NCBI GenBank assembly: GCA_025359865.1
Contig: JANYDH010000056.1
Location: forward strand, 1 to 35,090
Direction of reading: 5' to 3'
Length of the DNA: 35,090 nt
Source: Actinomycetes bacterium
Lineage (GTDB): Bacteria; Actinomycetota; Acidimicrobiia; Acidimicrobiales; Ilumatobacteraceae
Positions 23,039-31,255 of this stretch are shown here, piece by piece; within the stretch, counting starts at the first letter, position 1, and each line of letters begins with the position of its first letter. A program made the translations under genes and the position numbers. The notes under the pieces are model-generated. The model was not told the origin of the DNA, did not search any database, and was given only the letters and a program-made list of their open reading frames with translations.

Positions 23039-24487
23039 ATGGCGATGTGTCCATTCCGTGATGTACTCGACCGGGCGTTGGCCATCAACGTCGGTGCAAC
23101 CATCGAGACCGGTGCCCGCACATCGTTCCCGCTCATGCCCGTCGGACTGGCGGCCGACATGGGGCGCACAGCGGACGGTACACCGCTGTTCGATCCGCGG
23201 ATTTTCGATTCTGCCGAGTTCGCGCGCAACCCGTATCCGTATTACCGGATCCTGCGCGACCACTACCCCGTCTACTTCGACAAGCTGCACAACTGCTACT
23301 ACGTCACGCGCTACGACGACATCACCGCGTGCTACCTCGATGACGAAGGGTTCAACACCATCCCGAAAGGGTCATCGAGCGGCGTACTCGGCAATACCCA
23401 ACTCGAACTGAGCGGCATCGAGCACCGCCGCCGACGCAATCTGTACGGTCGACACCTGGTCGGCCAAGCGCTCGACAAGCGGGTACCCGCCATCCGTCGG
23501 CTGGCGACCGAGATGATCGCCGGATGGAAGACCGACGCGCCGAGCGAGGTCGTGCAGTATGACGCCGGCATGGGCCGGGCGCGCATCGAGCTCGGCGGGG
23601 CATTCGCCAACGAGTTCCCGATCCGCGTGGTATGCCAGGTACTCGGCATCCCCGACGATGCACGCCAGAGCTTCGTCTACTGGTATCACTCGATGATGAC
23701 CGGCTTGGGCGGGTCCGAGACCGCCCAGCAGGGGCTCGAGGCCCGACAACACCTCGAGGACTACGTCGAGGGTCTGGTCGAGCAACGACGCAGTCAACCA
23801 AGCTTTCTCACCGATGACAGCGGCAAGGTGCTCGGGCGCGACATCATCTCCGAGTTGTGCGCCACCAAAGTCGACGGCGACTGGCTGTCGACAGAGGAGA
23901 TCACGTCGAACATCGCCCTCATCGTGGGCGGCGGCGGAGAAACCACCCGCGGCGCGATCTTGAACATGTGGTATCTCCTCCTGCAGCACCCCGATCAGTT
24001 TGCTGCGGTACGCGCCACCCCCTCGCTGTGGGACGCAGCATTCCACGAAACGCTGCGCCACTCCACCTCGATCGGCGGCCAACCGCGGCACAATACGTTC
24101 GACCTTCAACTCCACGGGGTACACATCCCGGCCGGCTCGTTGATGCACATGGTGGATGTGTCGGCGAATCACGACGACCGCGTCTTTGCCGACCCTGGAC
24201 GGTTCGACATCCACCGATCCGACCTGTACGTCGGCAAGCTACTCCGCAGCGGGTACCGGGCCGATGGTCGGGCCAGCCATATGGCCTTCGGGGTCGGCCC
24301 ACACCTCTGTCCGGGTGCCTGGATCTCGCATCAAGAATCGGTTACGGGATCGCGCCTGCTCGCTGAACGATTGGGCGACGTGCAGATCGCCGCCGACCGC
24401 ATGCCGACCGACGTCACTGGAAGTGGGTTGGCGCCCATCGGTCTCGGCGCGATCCGCGCACTCTGGCTCGATGTGGAGCTGATCTGA
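23039..24487 (+). CDS. Cytochrome P450
   Basis: This 482-residue P450 has I-helix GGGGETT (297-303), ExxR ETLR (337-340) and heme loop MAFGVGPHLCPGAW with Cys424. A longer-than-usual N-terminus (about 50 residues before FDPRIFDSAEFARNPYPYY) is present, with no membrane anchor. ATG 23039 is fixed by GGGGAGG seven bases upstream. The substrate class is not recognisable. Its TGA (24485-24487) directly abuts the ATG of a P450-like protein lacking the heme cysteine, so the two are probably translated together and may form a complex. It is transcribed divergently from parE. Confidence 0.85.
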   Translation: MAMCPFRDVLDRALAINVGATIETGARTSFPLMPVGLAADMGRTADGTPLFDPRIFDSAEFARNPYPYYRILRDHYPVYFDKLHNCYYVTRYDDITACYLDDEGFNTIPKGSSSGVLGNTQLELSGIEHRRRRNLYGRHLVGQALDKRVPAIRRLATEMIAGWKTDAPSEVVQYDAGMGRARIELGGAFANEFPIRVVCQVLGIPDDARQSFVYWYHSMMTGLGGSETAQQGLEARQHLEDYVEGLVEQRRSQPSFLTDDSGKVLGRDIISELCATKVDGDWLSTEEITSNIALIVGGGGETTRGAILNMWYLLLQHPDQFAAVRATPSLWDAAFHETLRHSTSIGGQPRHNTFDLQLHGVHIPAGSLMHMVDVSANHDDRVFADPGRFDIHRSDLYVGKLLRSGYRADGRASHMAFGVGPHLCPGAWISHQESVTGSRLLAERLGDVQIAADRMPTDVTGSGLAPIGLGAIRALWLDVELI

Positions 24488-25768
24488 ATGTCGTCGACAT
24501 CAACCGGGTTCCGCACGTACGAGGTGTATCAACGGATGCGCGTCGGCGAGTCGACAGCAAAATTTTCGCCGCGCCACCTCACCTCGCCGGACTTCCTGGT
24601 CGACCCATACCCGGCTATCACCACGCTGCGCGAGCACTATCCGTGTTACCGAGACTGGCCGGGCAACGCGTTCTGGATCACACGTTACGACGACGTCACC
24701 TCGGTCTTCGTCGATGACGCCAACTACGAGGGGCGATCGAAGCGTTGGTTCTATGGCATCGAGTCGTTCGGCCGCGACCTCGGTGACGAACTTCCCGTGC
24801 TCACCTGCCGTGCGGCGCATCTCGATGCCAACGCCCGGCCGGTGGCCGACACCGTCGTCGGCGAGTTCCTTGCCGAAGGTGCGACCGACCTGGCCACCGA
24901 ATTCGCCGCCCGCTTCGCAATGGAACTGTTAGCCCGCGTGCTCGACCTGCCGGCCGCCGACCTCGCCCGCTTCACCGAGCGTTACCTGCGAATGCAGCGC
25001 GGGTGGCTGTGGGAGCCGCGCGCCCAACGCGACGGGCGAGCTGCGATCGACGAACTCGTCGACTACTTCGCCCCGATCCTGGCCGCACGGCGGCACGAGC
25101 CAGGCGACGACCTGATCTCGGTCATCGGTGCTCTCGAGCTGCCGGGCGGCCCCGCCACCGCCGACGACCTTGTCATCACGCTGCTCGAGCAGGATCACGA
25201 GACGCTGCATGGTTCGCTCGCCAACCTGTGGTTCTTGCTGCTCACCCATCCCGATCAGTTGGTGACGGTGGTCGGCGACCGACGCCGGGTGAAGCTGGCA
25301 TGGCTCGAAGCAATGCGGCATTCACCCCCGGTGTTGGCGGCTCGTTGCTTCGCTCGGCACGAAGTCGAACGGTTCGGACGCCTGATTCCCGAGGGTGCGC
25401 TCCTGATCTGCTCGGCCGCCGCAGCAAACCGCGACCCGAGGGCGTTCGATGCTCCCGACGAGTTCAACGTCGCACGCAAGGACCTGTGCGCTCGCGAGCC
25501 TCGCGGCCACTACCGTGCCGATGGCCTTCCGACAGGAATTTCGTTCGGCACGGGCAAGCCGTCAAGGTTCCCGGCCCTACCCGAGGACCGGCCGCGCTCG
25601 GCCTACGCCATCACCCGCGATACGGCGGTTGCGGCATCGAATGCACTACTCGACGCGGTGGTCGGCCTTCGCCTGTCCCCCGGCACAACCCCGCAGCTAC
25701 GTTCCCTGCGCCTGGGTGAGATGCGCACGTGCTGGCAGTTGCCAGTGCACTTCACCGCATCGAGTTGA
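24488..25768 (+). CDS. P450-like protein lacking the heme-ligand cysteine
   Basis: This 426-residue protein is P450-fold throughout: LVDPYPAITTLREHYPCYR, WITRYDDVTSVF, I-helix-like LLEQDHETLHG (232-242), ExxR EAMR (274-277) and AAANRDPRAFDAPDEFNVAR. The heme loop reads ISFGTGKPSRFPAL, where the Cys position is Arg360, the conserved His/Arg is Pro and the following Gly is Pro. It should not bind heme as a thiolate. The rest is too well conserved to be a fresh pseudogene. It abuts a normal P450 with zero spacing. By analogy to EryCII/DesVIII, heme-less P450 homologues that assist partner enzymes, it may be an accessory subunit; that is inference. Confidence 0.8.
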   Translation: MSSTSTGFRTYEVYQRMRVGESTAKFSPRHLTSPDFLVDPYPAITTLREHYPCYRDWPGNAFWITRYDDVTSVFVDDANYEGRSKRWFYGIESFGRDLGDELPVLTCRAAHLDANARPVADTVVGEFLAEGATDLATEFAARFAMELLARVLDLPAADLARFTERYLRMQRGWLWEPRAQRDGRAAIDELVDYFAPILAARRHEPGDDLISVIGALELPGGPATADDLVITLLEQDHETLHGSLANLWFLLLTHPDQLVTVVGDRRRVKLAWLEAMRHSPPVLAARCFARHEVERFGRLIPEGALLICSAAAANRDPRAFDAPDEFNVARKDLCAREPRGHYRADGLPTGISFGTGKPSRFPALPEDRPRSAYAITRDTAVAASNALLDAVVGLRLSPGTTPQLRSLRLGEMRTCWQLPVHFTASS

Positions 25769-25794
25769 CATCCTCAGGAATCTCCTCAATCTCC

Positions 25795-26583
25795 TTAATC
25801 CTCGGAAATCTCCGCAATCGCGGCGATGCCGGCCAGATGCTCGGCGCGTGATGCTCGGCTCATCCCGAATGCATAGGTCCGTCCTGTTGGGCCACCCCGA
25901 CCATGCTCCAACACGTTCGCGACCGCTTGCGCGATGTCGGAGGGTCTCATCCCGGCATCGGCCATGGCCGGTGATACGCCGCGTAGCATCGGAGTGTCGG
26001 TGGCGCCGAATGCGAGGCCGTTGACCCGGATGCCGAAGGGCGCGAGTTCCACCGCCCAACTCTCGGTGAGGCGCCACAAACTGAACTTCGCGCAGTCATA
26101 GCCGGTGGCGGGGAGTCCCGTGATGAAGTGGCCGGCAAGCACGTGATCGGTGAGAATGTTGACGATGTCGCCGCCGCCCGCCTCGCGCATTGCCGGCACG
26201 AGTGCAGTAGCGCAATGGAACGCGCCGGAAGAGCATGCCCCGAGCGCATCGCTGAAGGCACGCACTTGTGTGTCATACGACCCTGCGGTGAGCCGGGTGT
26301 CGTTCCAGACGGCGGCGTTATTGATGAGCACATCGACGCGACCGAATCTTTTGATCGCCTCGTCGGCAGCGCTTCTCACCTGCGCTGCGTCGCCGACATC
26401 GCATGTGAGCGCCAGTACATCTCGGCCGACGCTACGAACCAGGTCGGCCATCTCGGCGTTGCCGTCGGCATCTACATCGAACCCGACGATGTCGTAGCCC
26501 CGCTCGGCGAGGCCCACACACAACCCGCGCCCGATTCCGGCCGCTGACCCCGTCACCACTGCTGCACGCTTGCCCAGTTCCAT
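25795..26583 (-). CDS. Short-chain dehydrogenase/reductase (SDR)
   Basis: The 262-residue classical SDR has TGSAAGIG (11-18) for NAD(P), Asp36 favouring NAD(H), NNAAV (88-92) and active-site Tyr162 and Lys166 (YDCAK). The catalytic Ser position lies in NILTDH and reads Thr145, with a loop about four residues longer than typical, so activity may be modified. The substrate is unknown; proximity to the P450 pair suggests an alcohol or steroid-like substrate. It converges with the P450-like gene 26 bases away. A TAGAAA hexamer six bases before ATG 26583 suggests a leaderless transcript. Confidence 0.8.
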   Translation of the reverse strand: MELGKRAAVVTGSAAGIGRGLCVGLAERGYDIVGFDVDADGNAEMADLVRSVGRDVLALTCDVGDAAQVRSAADEAIKRFGRVDVLINNAAVWNDTRLTAGSYDTQVRAFSDALGACSSGAFHCATALVPAMREAGGGDIVNILTDHVLAGHFITGLPATGYDCAKFSLWRLTESWAVELAPFGIRVNGLAFGATDTPMLRGVSPAMADAGMRPSDIAQAVANVLEHGRGGPTGRTYAFGMSRASRAEHLAGIAAIAEISED

Positions 26584-26632
26584 AGTTGGTTTCTACCTCA
26601 TCGACGCGCCCCCACCACCGCCGGCCCACAGT

Positions 26633-26661
26633 GCTCATGTGCTACATTGAAGCACATGAGC
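26633..26661 (+). promoter_or_regulatory. Palindromic operator spanning the VapB start codon
   Basis: GCTCATGTGCT (26633-26643) and AGCACATGAGC (26651-26661) form a perfect 11-bp inverted repeat with a 7-base centre. The -10 hexamer TACATT (26643-26648) sits in the centre and ATG 26656 in the right arm. Transcription would therefore be leaderless and directly blocked by a bound VapBC complex. Confidence 0.7.
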
Positions 26662-26919
26662 GAAGTTGGGATTCGATTACTCAAGCAAAACGCCTCTGCG
26701 GTCGTCGCCGATGCGGCTGCCGGCCACACGATCACCATCACGGACCGAGGCCGACCGGTGGCGCAGATGACCCCGATCCCCACATCGCGGCTGCAGGGGG
26801 TGCTCAACGCGGGCTATGGGCGACGAGCACGCCGCCCAATCGCTACCCTGCCGGCACCCGAACCAGGTCCCAGTCTGTCGGCCGCCATCTCAGCAATGCG
26901 CGGCGACGAACGCTTCTGA
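26656..26919 (+). CDS. Phd/YefM-type antitoxin (VapB-like)
   Basis: From ATG 26656 the 87-residue product reads MSEVGIRLLKQNASAVVADAA then GHTITITDRGRPVAQMTPI, the Phd/YefM DNA-binding fold. A toxin-binding tail (GPSLSAAISAMRGDERF) follows. An ATG at 26647 is in frame, but it would place the start inside the -10 element, so 26656 is preferred. The PIN toxin starts two bases after its stop. It neutralises the toxin and probably represses the promoter through the overlapping palindrome. Confidence 0.8.
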   Translation: MSEVGIRLLKQNASAVVADAAAGHTITITDRGRPVAQMTPIPTSRLQGVLNAGYGRRARRPIATLPAPEPGPSLSAAISAMRGDERF

Positions 26920-26921
26920 TC

Positions 26922-27314
26922 ATGGCGCACTACCTCGACACCTCGGCGCTGGCGAAGCTCGTCGTGGCCGAAGCCGAGACCGATGCATTGCGGGCATGGC
27001 TTGCCCAGGCCGACCGAGAGCCGGTGTCATGCGACCTCACCCGCACCGAACTCGCCCGGGCTGTGCGACGCGTTGCCCCGGACCGTGCAGTACTGGCGCG
27101 CAATGTCCTCGACGCCGTCACGCTGCTCGCGGTCACGACGTCGACGTTCGAGGCCGCCGGACGATTGGAGCCGACGATGCTGCGAACGCTCGACGCGATC
27201 CACATCGCGGCTGCTCTCGAACTCGGTGACGAGCTCGACAGCATCGTGACCTACGACGAGCGAATGGCTGACGCCGCACGTGCAAACGGGCTACCTGTGA
27301 CGGCACCCAACTGA
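26922..27314 (+). CDS. VapC-type PIN-domain toxin
   Basis: This 130-residue PIN ribonuclease carries all four acidic active-site residues: Asp6 (YLDTSALAKL), Glu43 (LTRTELARA), Asp91 (LRTLDAIHIAAAL) and Asp112 (VTYDERMADAA). VapC toxins cleave tRNA or rRNA when the antitoxin is degraded. The gene starts two bases after the antitoxin stop, and the protein is intact, unlike the VapC stub at 1951-2025. A strong hairpin (27347-27386) follows and probably terminates the operon. Confidence 0.85.
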   Translation: MAHYLDTSALAKLVVAEAETDALRAWLAQADREPVSCDLTRTELARAVRRVAPDRAVLARNVLDAVTLLAVTTSTFEAAGRLEPTMLRTLDAIHIAAALELGDELDSIVTYDERMADAARANGLPVTAPN

Positions 27315-27344
27315 GCCCCTGCCCGTTGCAGCAAAACCGCCCGA

Positions 27345-27388
27345 CCTTTGGCGTTGGGCTGTCATTGACAACAACCCAACGCCAAAGC
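27345..27388. repeat. Palindromic intergenic repeat, copy 4, likely bidirectional terminator
   Basis: TTTGGCGTTGGG (27347-27358) pairs perfectly with CCCAACGCCAAA (27375-27386). The loop itself contains a nested TGTCA-T-TGACA palindrome. It lies between the convergent vapC-like and rpsA genes and shares arms and loop with copy 2. Confidence 0.8.
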
Positions 27389-27403
27389 TCAGCCCTCGAA
27401 CGA

Positions 27404-28819
27404 TCAGGCGCTCGGCACGTCTTGCACGACCGGCGCTTCGGCTTCGGCTTCGGCTTCGGCCGCGGATGCTTCTACGACGGCGGACTCGCCCGCCGGTGCC
27501 TCGCCCGCCGGTGCCTCGCCCGCCCGTGCCTCGCCCGCCGGTGCCTCGCCGCCCTCTTGGAAGTACTCGGCCCACGCGGATTCGCGCTCGGAGTCGTCGG
27601 CACCGGCGGTCCAGTTGCCGTGCTCGTCGACCTCGAAGTGCTCACGGTACTCCTGTGCTAGCTCGCCACCCTCGGCGGCCTGCTTGATCGACAGGCTGAT
27701 CCGCCGGCGAGCAAGGTCGAGATCGATGATCTTGACCCACAACTCTTCGCCCGGCGTGACGACCTGCTCGGGAGAATCGACGTGATGGGTCGACATCTCG
27801 GAGATATGCACCAACCCCTCGATGCCGTCGCCGACCTGCACGAATCCGCCGAACTGAACGAGCTTGGTGACACGGCCGTAGACCAGTTGGCCAACCTCGT
27901 GACTGCCCGCGAACTCTTGCCACGGATCCTGCTGGGTCGCCTTCAGCGACAGGCTGATCCGCTCACGATCGAAGTCGACATCGAGCACCTGCACGGTGAC
28001 CGGATCGCCAACGGCGACCACAGTGCCCGGGTGGTCGACGTGCTTCCACGACAACTCGCTGACGTGGATGAGTCCGTCCATACCGCCGAGATCGACGAAC
28101 GCACCGAATGACACGACGCTCGATACGACACCCTCGCGAATCTCGCCCGGCTTCAAGTTGGTGAGGAAGCTGTCGCGGCTCTCCTTCTGGGTCTCTTCGA
28201 GATACGCACGACGACTGAGCACAACGTTGTTGCGGTTCTTGTCGAGTTCGATGATCTTGGCTTGCACGATCTTGCCGACGTATGGAGCCAGGTCGCGAAC
28301 GCGACGCAGTTCGACCAACGACGCCGGCAGGAAGCCACGCAGACCGATGTCGACGATGAGTCCACCCTTGACCACCTCGATGACAGGTCCTTCGACCACA
28401 CCGTCTTCTTCCTTGACCCGCTCGATGGTGCCCCACGCCCGCTCGTACTGCGCCCGCTTCTTGGACAGCAGCAGCCGGCCTTCCTTGTCCTCCTTTTGGA
28501 GGACGAGGGCTTCGATCTGCTCGCCCAGCTTGACGATATCGGCTGGGTTGACGTCGTTACGGATGCTCAGTTCGCGAGCAAGGATCACACCTTCGCTCTT
28601 GTAACCAATGTCGAGAAGCACTTCGTCACGGTCGATCTTGACGACGATGCCATTGACGAGCTGTCCGTCTTCGACGGTGACGAGCGTGCCATCGATCGCA
28701 TCGGCAAACGACATGCCGAGGTCATCGAACGTGATCTGGCGGGGGGTGTAATTGCCCTCAGCGTCGAACGAGCCTTCTACGGCTGCGCTGGCGATGACGG
28801 GAGTTGAGGTATCGGACAA
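27404..28819 (-). CDS. rpsA: 30S ribosomal protein S1
   Basis: The 471-residue product has four S1/OB repeats, about residues 52-120, 140-205, 226-293 and 311-379. The last two carry the strong RNA-binding pattern (VVSFGAFVDLGGMDGLIHVSELS; VQFGGFVQVGDGIEGLVHISEMS). Four-repeat S1 is the normal actinobacterial form. It binds mRNA at the ribosome. The TTG start at 28819 has AGGAAAG nine bases upstream. The acidic C-terminal tail contains 15-bp tandem repeats giving GEAPA units, then Ala-Glu repeats. This tail is probably disordered and variable in length. Confidence 0.9.
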   Translation of the reverse strand: MSDTSTPVIASAAVEGSFDAEGNYTPRQITFDDLGMSFADAIDGTLVTVEDGQLVNGIVVKIDRDEVLLDIGYKSEGVILARELSIRNDVNPADIVKLGEQIEALVLQKEDKEGRLLLSKKRAQYERAWGTIERVKEEDGVVEGPVIEVVKGGLIVDIGLRGFLPASLVELRRVRDLAPYVGKIVQAKIIELDKNRNNVVLSRRAYLEETQKESRDSFLTNLKPGEIREGVVSSVVSFGAFVDLGGMDGLIHVSELSWKHVDHPGTVVAVGDPVTVQVLDVDFDRERISLSLKATQQDPWQEFAGSHEVGQLVYGRVTKLVQFGGFVQVGDGIEGLVHISEMSTHHVDSPEQVVTPGEELWVKIIDLDLARRRISLSIKQAAEGGELAQEYREHFEVDEHGNWTAGADDSERESAWAEYFQEGGEAPAGEARAGEAPAGEAPAGESAVVEASAAEAEAEAEAPVVQDVPSA

Positions 28820-28922
28820 TGGGCTGAGCTTTCCTAGGGATGGGGAACTCGTCCGGTGAGATCCGGACCAGAAAACAATAGCAGCTCAAGACCGGTCTTC
28901 ACGCCCTACGGGTGATCGCGCG

Positions 28923-29663
28923 TCACCCCGCTCGACGGGTGGCCAGCACCAAGTACTCGGGCGATTCGGTGGTCGCAGGCTCTACGCCGTATCGGCCCGG
29001 TTCGACGCTCGACACCGAATCAACCTCCAACTGGTGACGGTCGAGCAACAGGCGCAGCTCACGTGGCGTGTAGCAGCCAGTCCACAGATCGACCTGACGG
29101 GCCTCGCCGGCGCCGCTGCGTACCTCGGTCACCTCGTGGCTGATCCCGCGGTCGGCATCGAAACTGGCTGCGTCATGGTACTTCACCGCGAAGTAGGCGT
29201 TGAATGCGCTCAGCGCGACACGCCCGCGGGGCCGTAAGGCACGCGCAATCGCGGCGACCACCTGTGCGTCTTCGCCACTGGCAGTCATCAGCCCAAACGC
29301 TCCCTGGCACAGACAAACGACAGCGTCGAACTCACCCTCGAAGGTCATCAGCCTGGCATCGAGCCGCTCGAATGTGGCTCCAGCGGGCGCATCACGTTGG
29401 GCGATCGCGATGAACGGTCGGCTGATGTCGATGCCGTGCACGATCATACCCCGGCGAGCCAATTCGTTCGAATGGCGGCCTGGACCGCACCCGACGTCGA
29501 GCACACGCTGGCCTGGTCGTAGGTCGAGAACGGTCACGAGGTGATCAACCTCTTGGCGCGTGCCCTTGGTGAACGAATACCGCAAATAGGCCTCACCGAG
29601 ATGCTCGGCCACCGGCTCGAACCAGTGTTGGTGGTCGGGACTGGCCTCCGCTGCGTTGGTCAT
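28923..29663 (-). CDS. Class I SAM-dependent methyltransferase
   Basis: This 246-residue methyltransferase has motif I VLDVGCGPGRHSNELA (residues 54-69), an acidic motif II HGIDIS, FDAVVCLCQGAFGLM (motif IV) and LRPRGRVALSAFNAYFA (motif V/VI). These are typical of methyltransferase-25/41-like enzymes acting on small molecules. The substrate is unknown. ATG 29663 overlaps the polA stop by ATGA, so it is translationally coupled to DNA polymerase I. No reason for this pairing is visible. Confidence 0.8.
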   Translation of the reverse strand: MTNAAEASPDHQHWFEPVAEHLGEAYLRYSFTKGTRQEVDHLVTVLDLRPGQRVLDVGCGPGRHSNELARRGMIVHGIDISRPFIAIAQRDAPAGATFERLDARLMTFEGEFDAVVCLCQGAFGLMTASGEDAQVVAAIARALRPRGRVALSAFNAYFAVKYHDAASFDADRGISHEVTEVRSGAGEARQVDLWTGCYTPRELRLLLDRHQLEVDSVSSVEPGRYGVEPATTESPEYLVLATRRAG

Positions 29664-31252
29664 CCTTTGGCGTCGGCCCAGGTGGCGCCCCAGGCGACGT
29701 TGACCTCGAGTGGCACGACCAGTTCGGCCGCGTGGCGCATGATCTCAATCACCATCGGGCCGACCTCAACGCGCTCCTCGTCGGGCACTTCGACCACAAC
29801 TTCGTCGTGAACCTGCAACACGACCCTGCTTCGGTGGCCGCCACGAACCAATGCCTCGTCGATGCGCACCAGCGCGACTTTGAAGATGTCGGCAGCCAGC
29901 CCTTGGATACCGGCATTCATCGCCTGACGCTCACCGGCTTGGCGCACACGGAAGTTGGAACTCATCAATTCGGCGATGGGCCGCCGACGGCCGAACAAGG
30001 TTTCGGTGTACCCACGCTTGCGGGCCTCGACCACGGTGTGCTCCATGTAGGCCTTCACATTGGGGAACGCCAGGAAGTAGGCGTCCAGAATGACGGCCGC
30101 CTCGTCGGTCGGGATGCCCAGCCGCTGACCAAGCCCGTAGGCCTCCATGCCATAGGCCAGGCCATAGCTGACCATCTTGGCCTTCGACCGTTGCTCAACG
30201 GTGACATCGGCCGCCAGGACCCCGAAGATTCGCTCCGCCGTTGCGCTGTGGATGTCGCGTCCACCGATGAACGCCTCGATGAGTCCCGGGTCGTTGGCGA
30301 GGTGGGCGATGCACCGCAGCTCGATCTGGTTGTAGTCGGCCACCAGCAACATGCATCCGGTAGCTGGTACGAAGGCCTTGCGAAATCGACGCCCCTCCTC
30401 GCTACGCACCGGAATGTTGTGCAAGTTCGGTTGGTCGCTGCTCAACCTTCCCGTGCGGGCCACAGTCTGGTTGAAGGTCGCATGAATGCGGGCGTCGGGG
30501 CCAACCTCGGCCAACAAGCCGGCACCGTAGGTACTGCGCAGCTTTTCGACCTCGCGATACCTCAGCAGCGGTTCGATGAACTCCGGCCACTGATCGCGTA
30601 ACTTCTCGAGCGTTGCGGCATCGGTGGAGAAGCCGGTCTTGGTCTTCTTGCCAGGTACCAGACCGCGCTCGGTGTAGAGGATCTCTCGCAATTGAACCGG
30701 GGAGTTGATGTTGAACGGCCTGCCGACGACAACTTGCAGTTCGGTGCCCAGTCGCTCGACATCGGCGGTGAGCGAGGCGTTCAACTGCCGAAGCTCATCG
30801 GTCGCGACCGCAATACCGACGTGTTCCATCTTGGCCAGCACTCGCACGAGGGGATTCTCGATGGTCGCGTACAGTTCGGCCATTCCCTGCTCGCGCAGTT
30901 CCCGGTCGAGCGCGTCCGCCAGATGAGTGACCGCGAGAGCTTCGGCCGAAGCAGCACCGCGGCCATCGCCATGATCTCCGAAGTCCAACTGGCCTGACGC
31001 CGTTGCACCGTCGATGGACATTTCGAACGGCGTGTACTTGGCAAGCAGTTCGCCAACCGAGTAACGGGTCTCGGCGGGATCGATCAGATACGCGGCAATA
31101 GCCGTATCGAGATGCAGGCCGGCGAGTTCGACACCCGATTGCAAGAGGGCACGCATGATCGGCTTCGCATGATGGGCTCGCACCCGTGGGTGGCCACCGA
31201 TCGCGGCGGCGACAAGGGGATCGTTCATCAAGCGGTCGTCGAGCCATACCAC
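29660..31252 (-). CDS. polA: DNA polymerase I, 3'-5' exo-like plus polymerase part
   Basis: This is the in-frame continuation of the upstream polA half after TGA 31258-31256. GTG 31252, two codons later, could restart translation. It holds the rest of the degenerate 3'-5' exonuclease-like domain (HHAKPIMRALLQSG, LHLDTAIAAYLIDP), then palm/fingers/thumb. Motif A is LLVADYNQIELR, motif B is RSKAKMVSYGLAYGM (Tyr at the E. coli Phe762 position) and motif C is VVLQVHDEVVVEV. It fills gaps after primer removal and repair. Motifs are all intact, so the polymerase would work if made. The split is either real, with reinitiation, or a recent nonsense change or sequence error. Confidence 0.85.
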   Translation of the reverse strand: MVWLDDRLMNDPLVAAAIGGHPRVRAHHAKPIMRALLQSGVELAGLHLDTAIAAYLIDPAETRYSVGELLAKYTPFEMSIDGATASGQLDFGDHGDGRGAASAEALAVTHLADALDRELREQGMAELYATIENPLVRVLAKMEHVGIAVATDELRQLNASLTADVERLGTELQVVVGRPFNINSPVQLREILYTERGLVPGKKTKTGFSTDAATLEKLRDQWPEFIEPLLRYREVEKLRSTYGAGLLAEVGPDARIHATFNQTVARTGRLSSDQPNLHNIPVRSEEGRRFRKAFVPATGCMLLVADYNQIELRCIAHLANDPGLIEAFIGGRDIHSATAERIFGVLAADVTVEQRSKAKMVSYGLAYGMEAYGLGQRLGIPTDEAAVILDAYFLAFPNVKAYMEHTVVEARKRGYTETLFGRRRPIAELMSSNFRVRQAGERQAMNAGIQGLAADIFKVALVRIDEALVRGGHRSRVVLQVHDEVVVEVPDEERVEVGPMVIEIMRHAAELVVPLEVNVAWGATWADAKG

Positions 31253-31255
31253 TGA

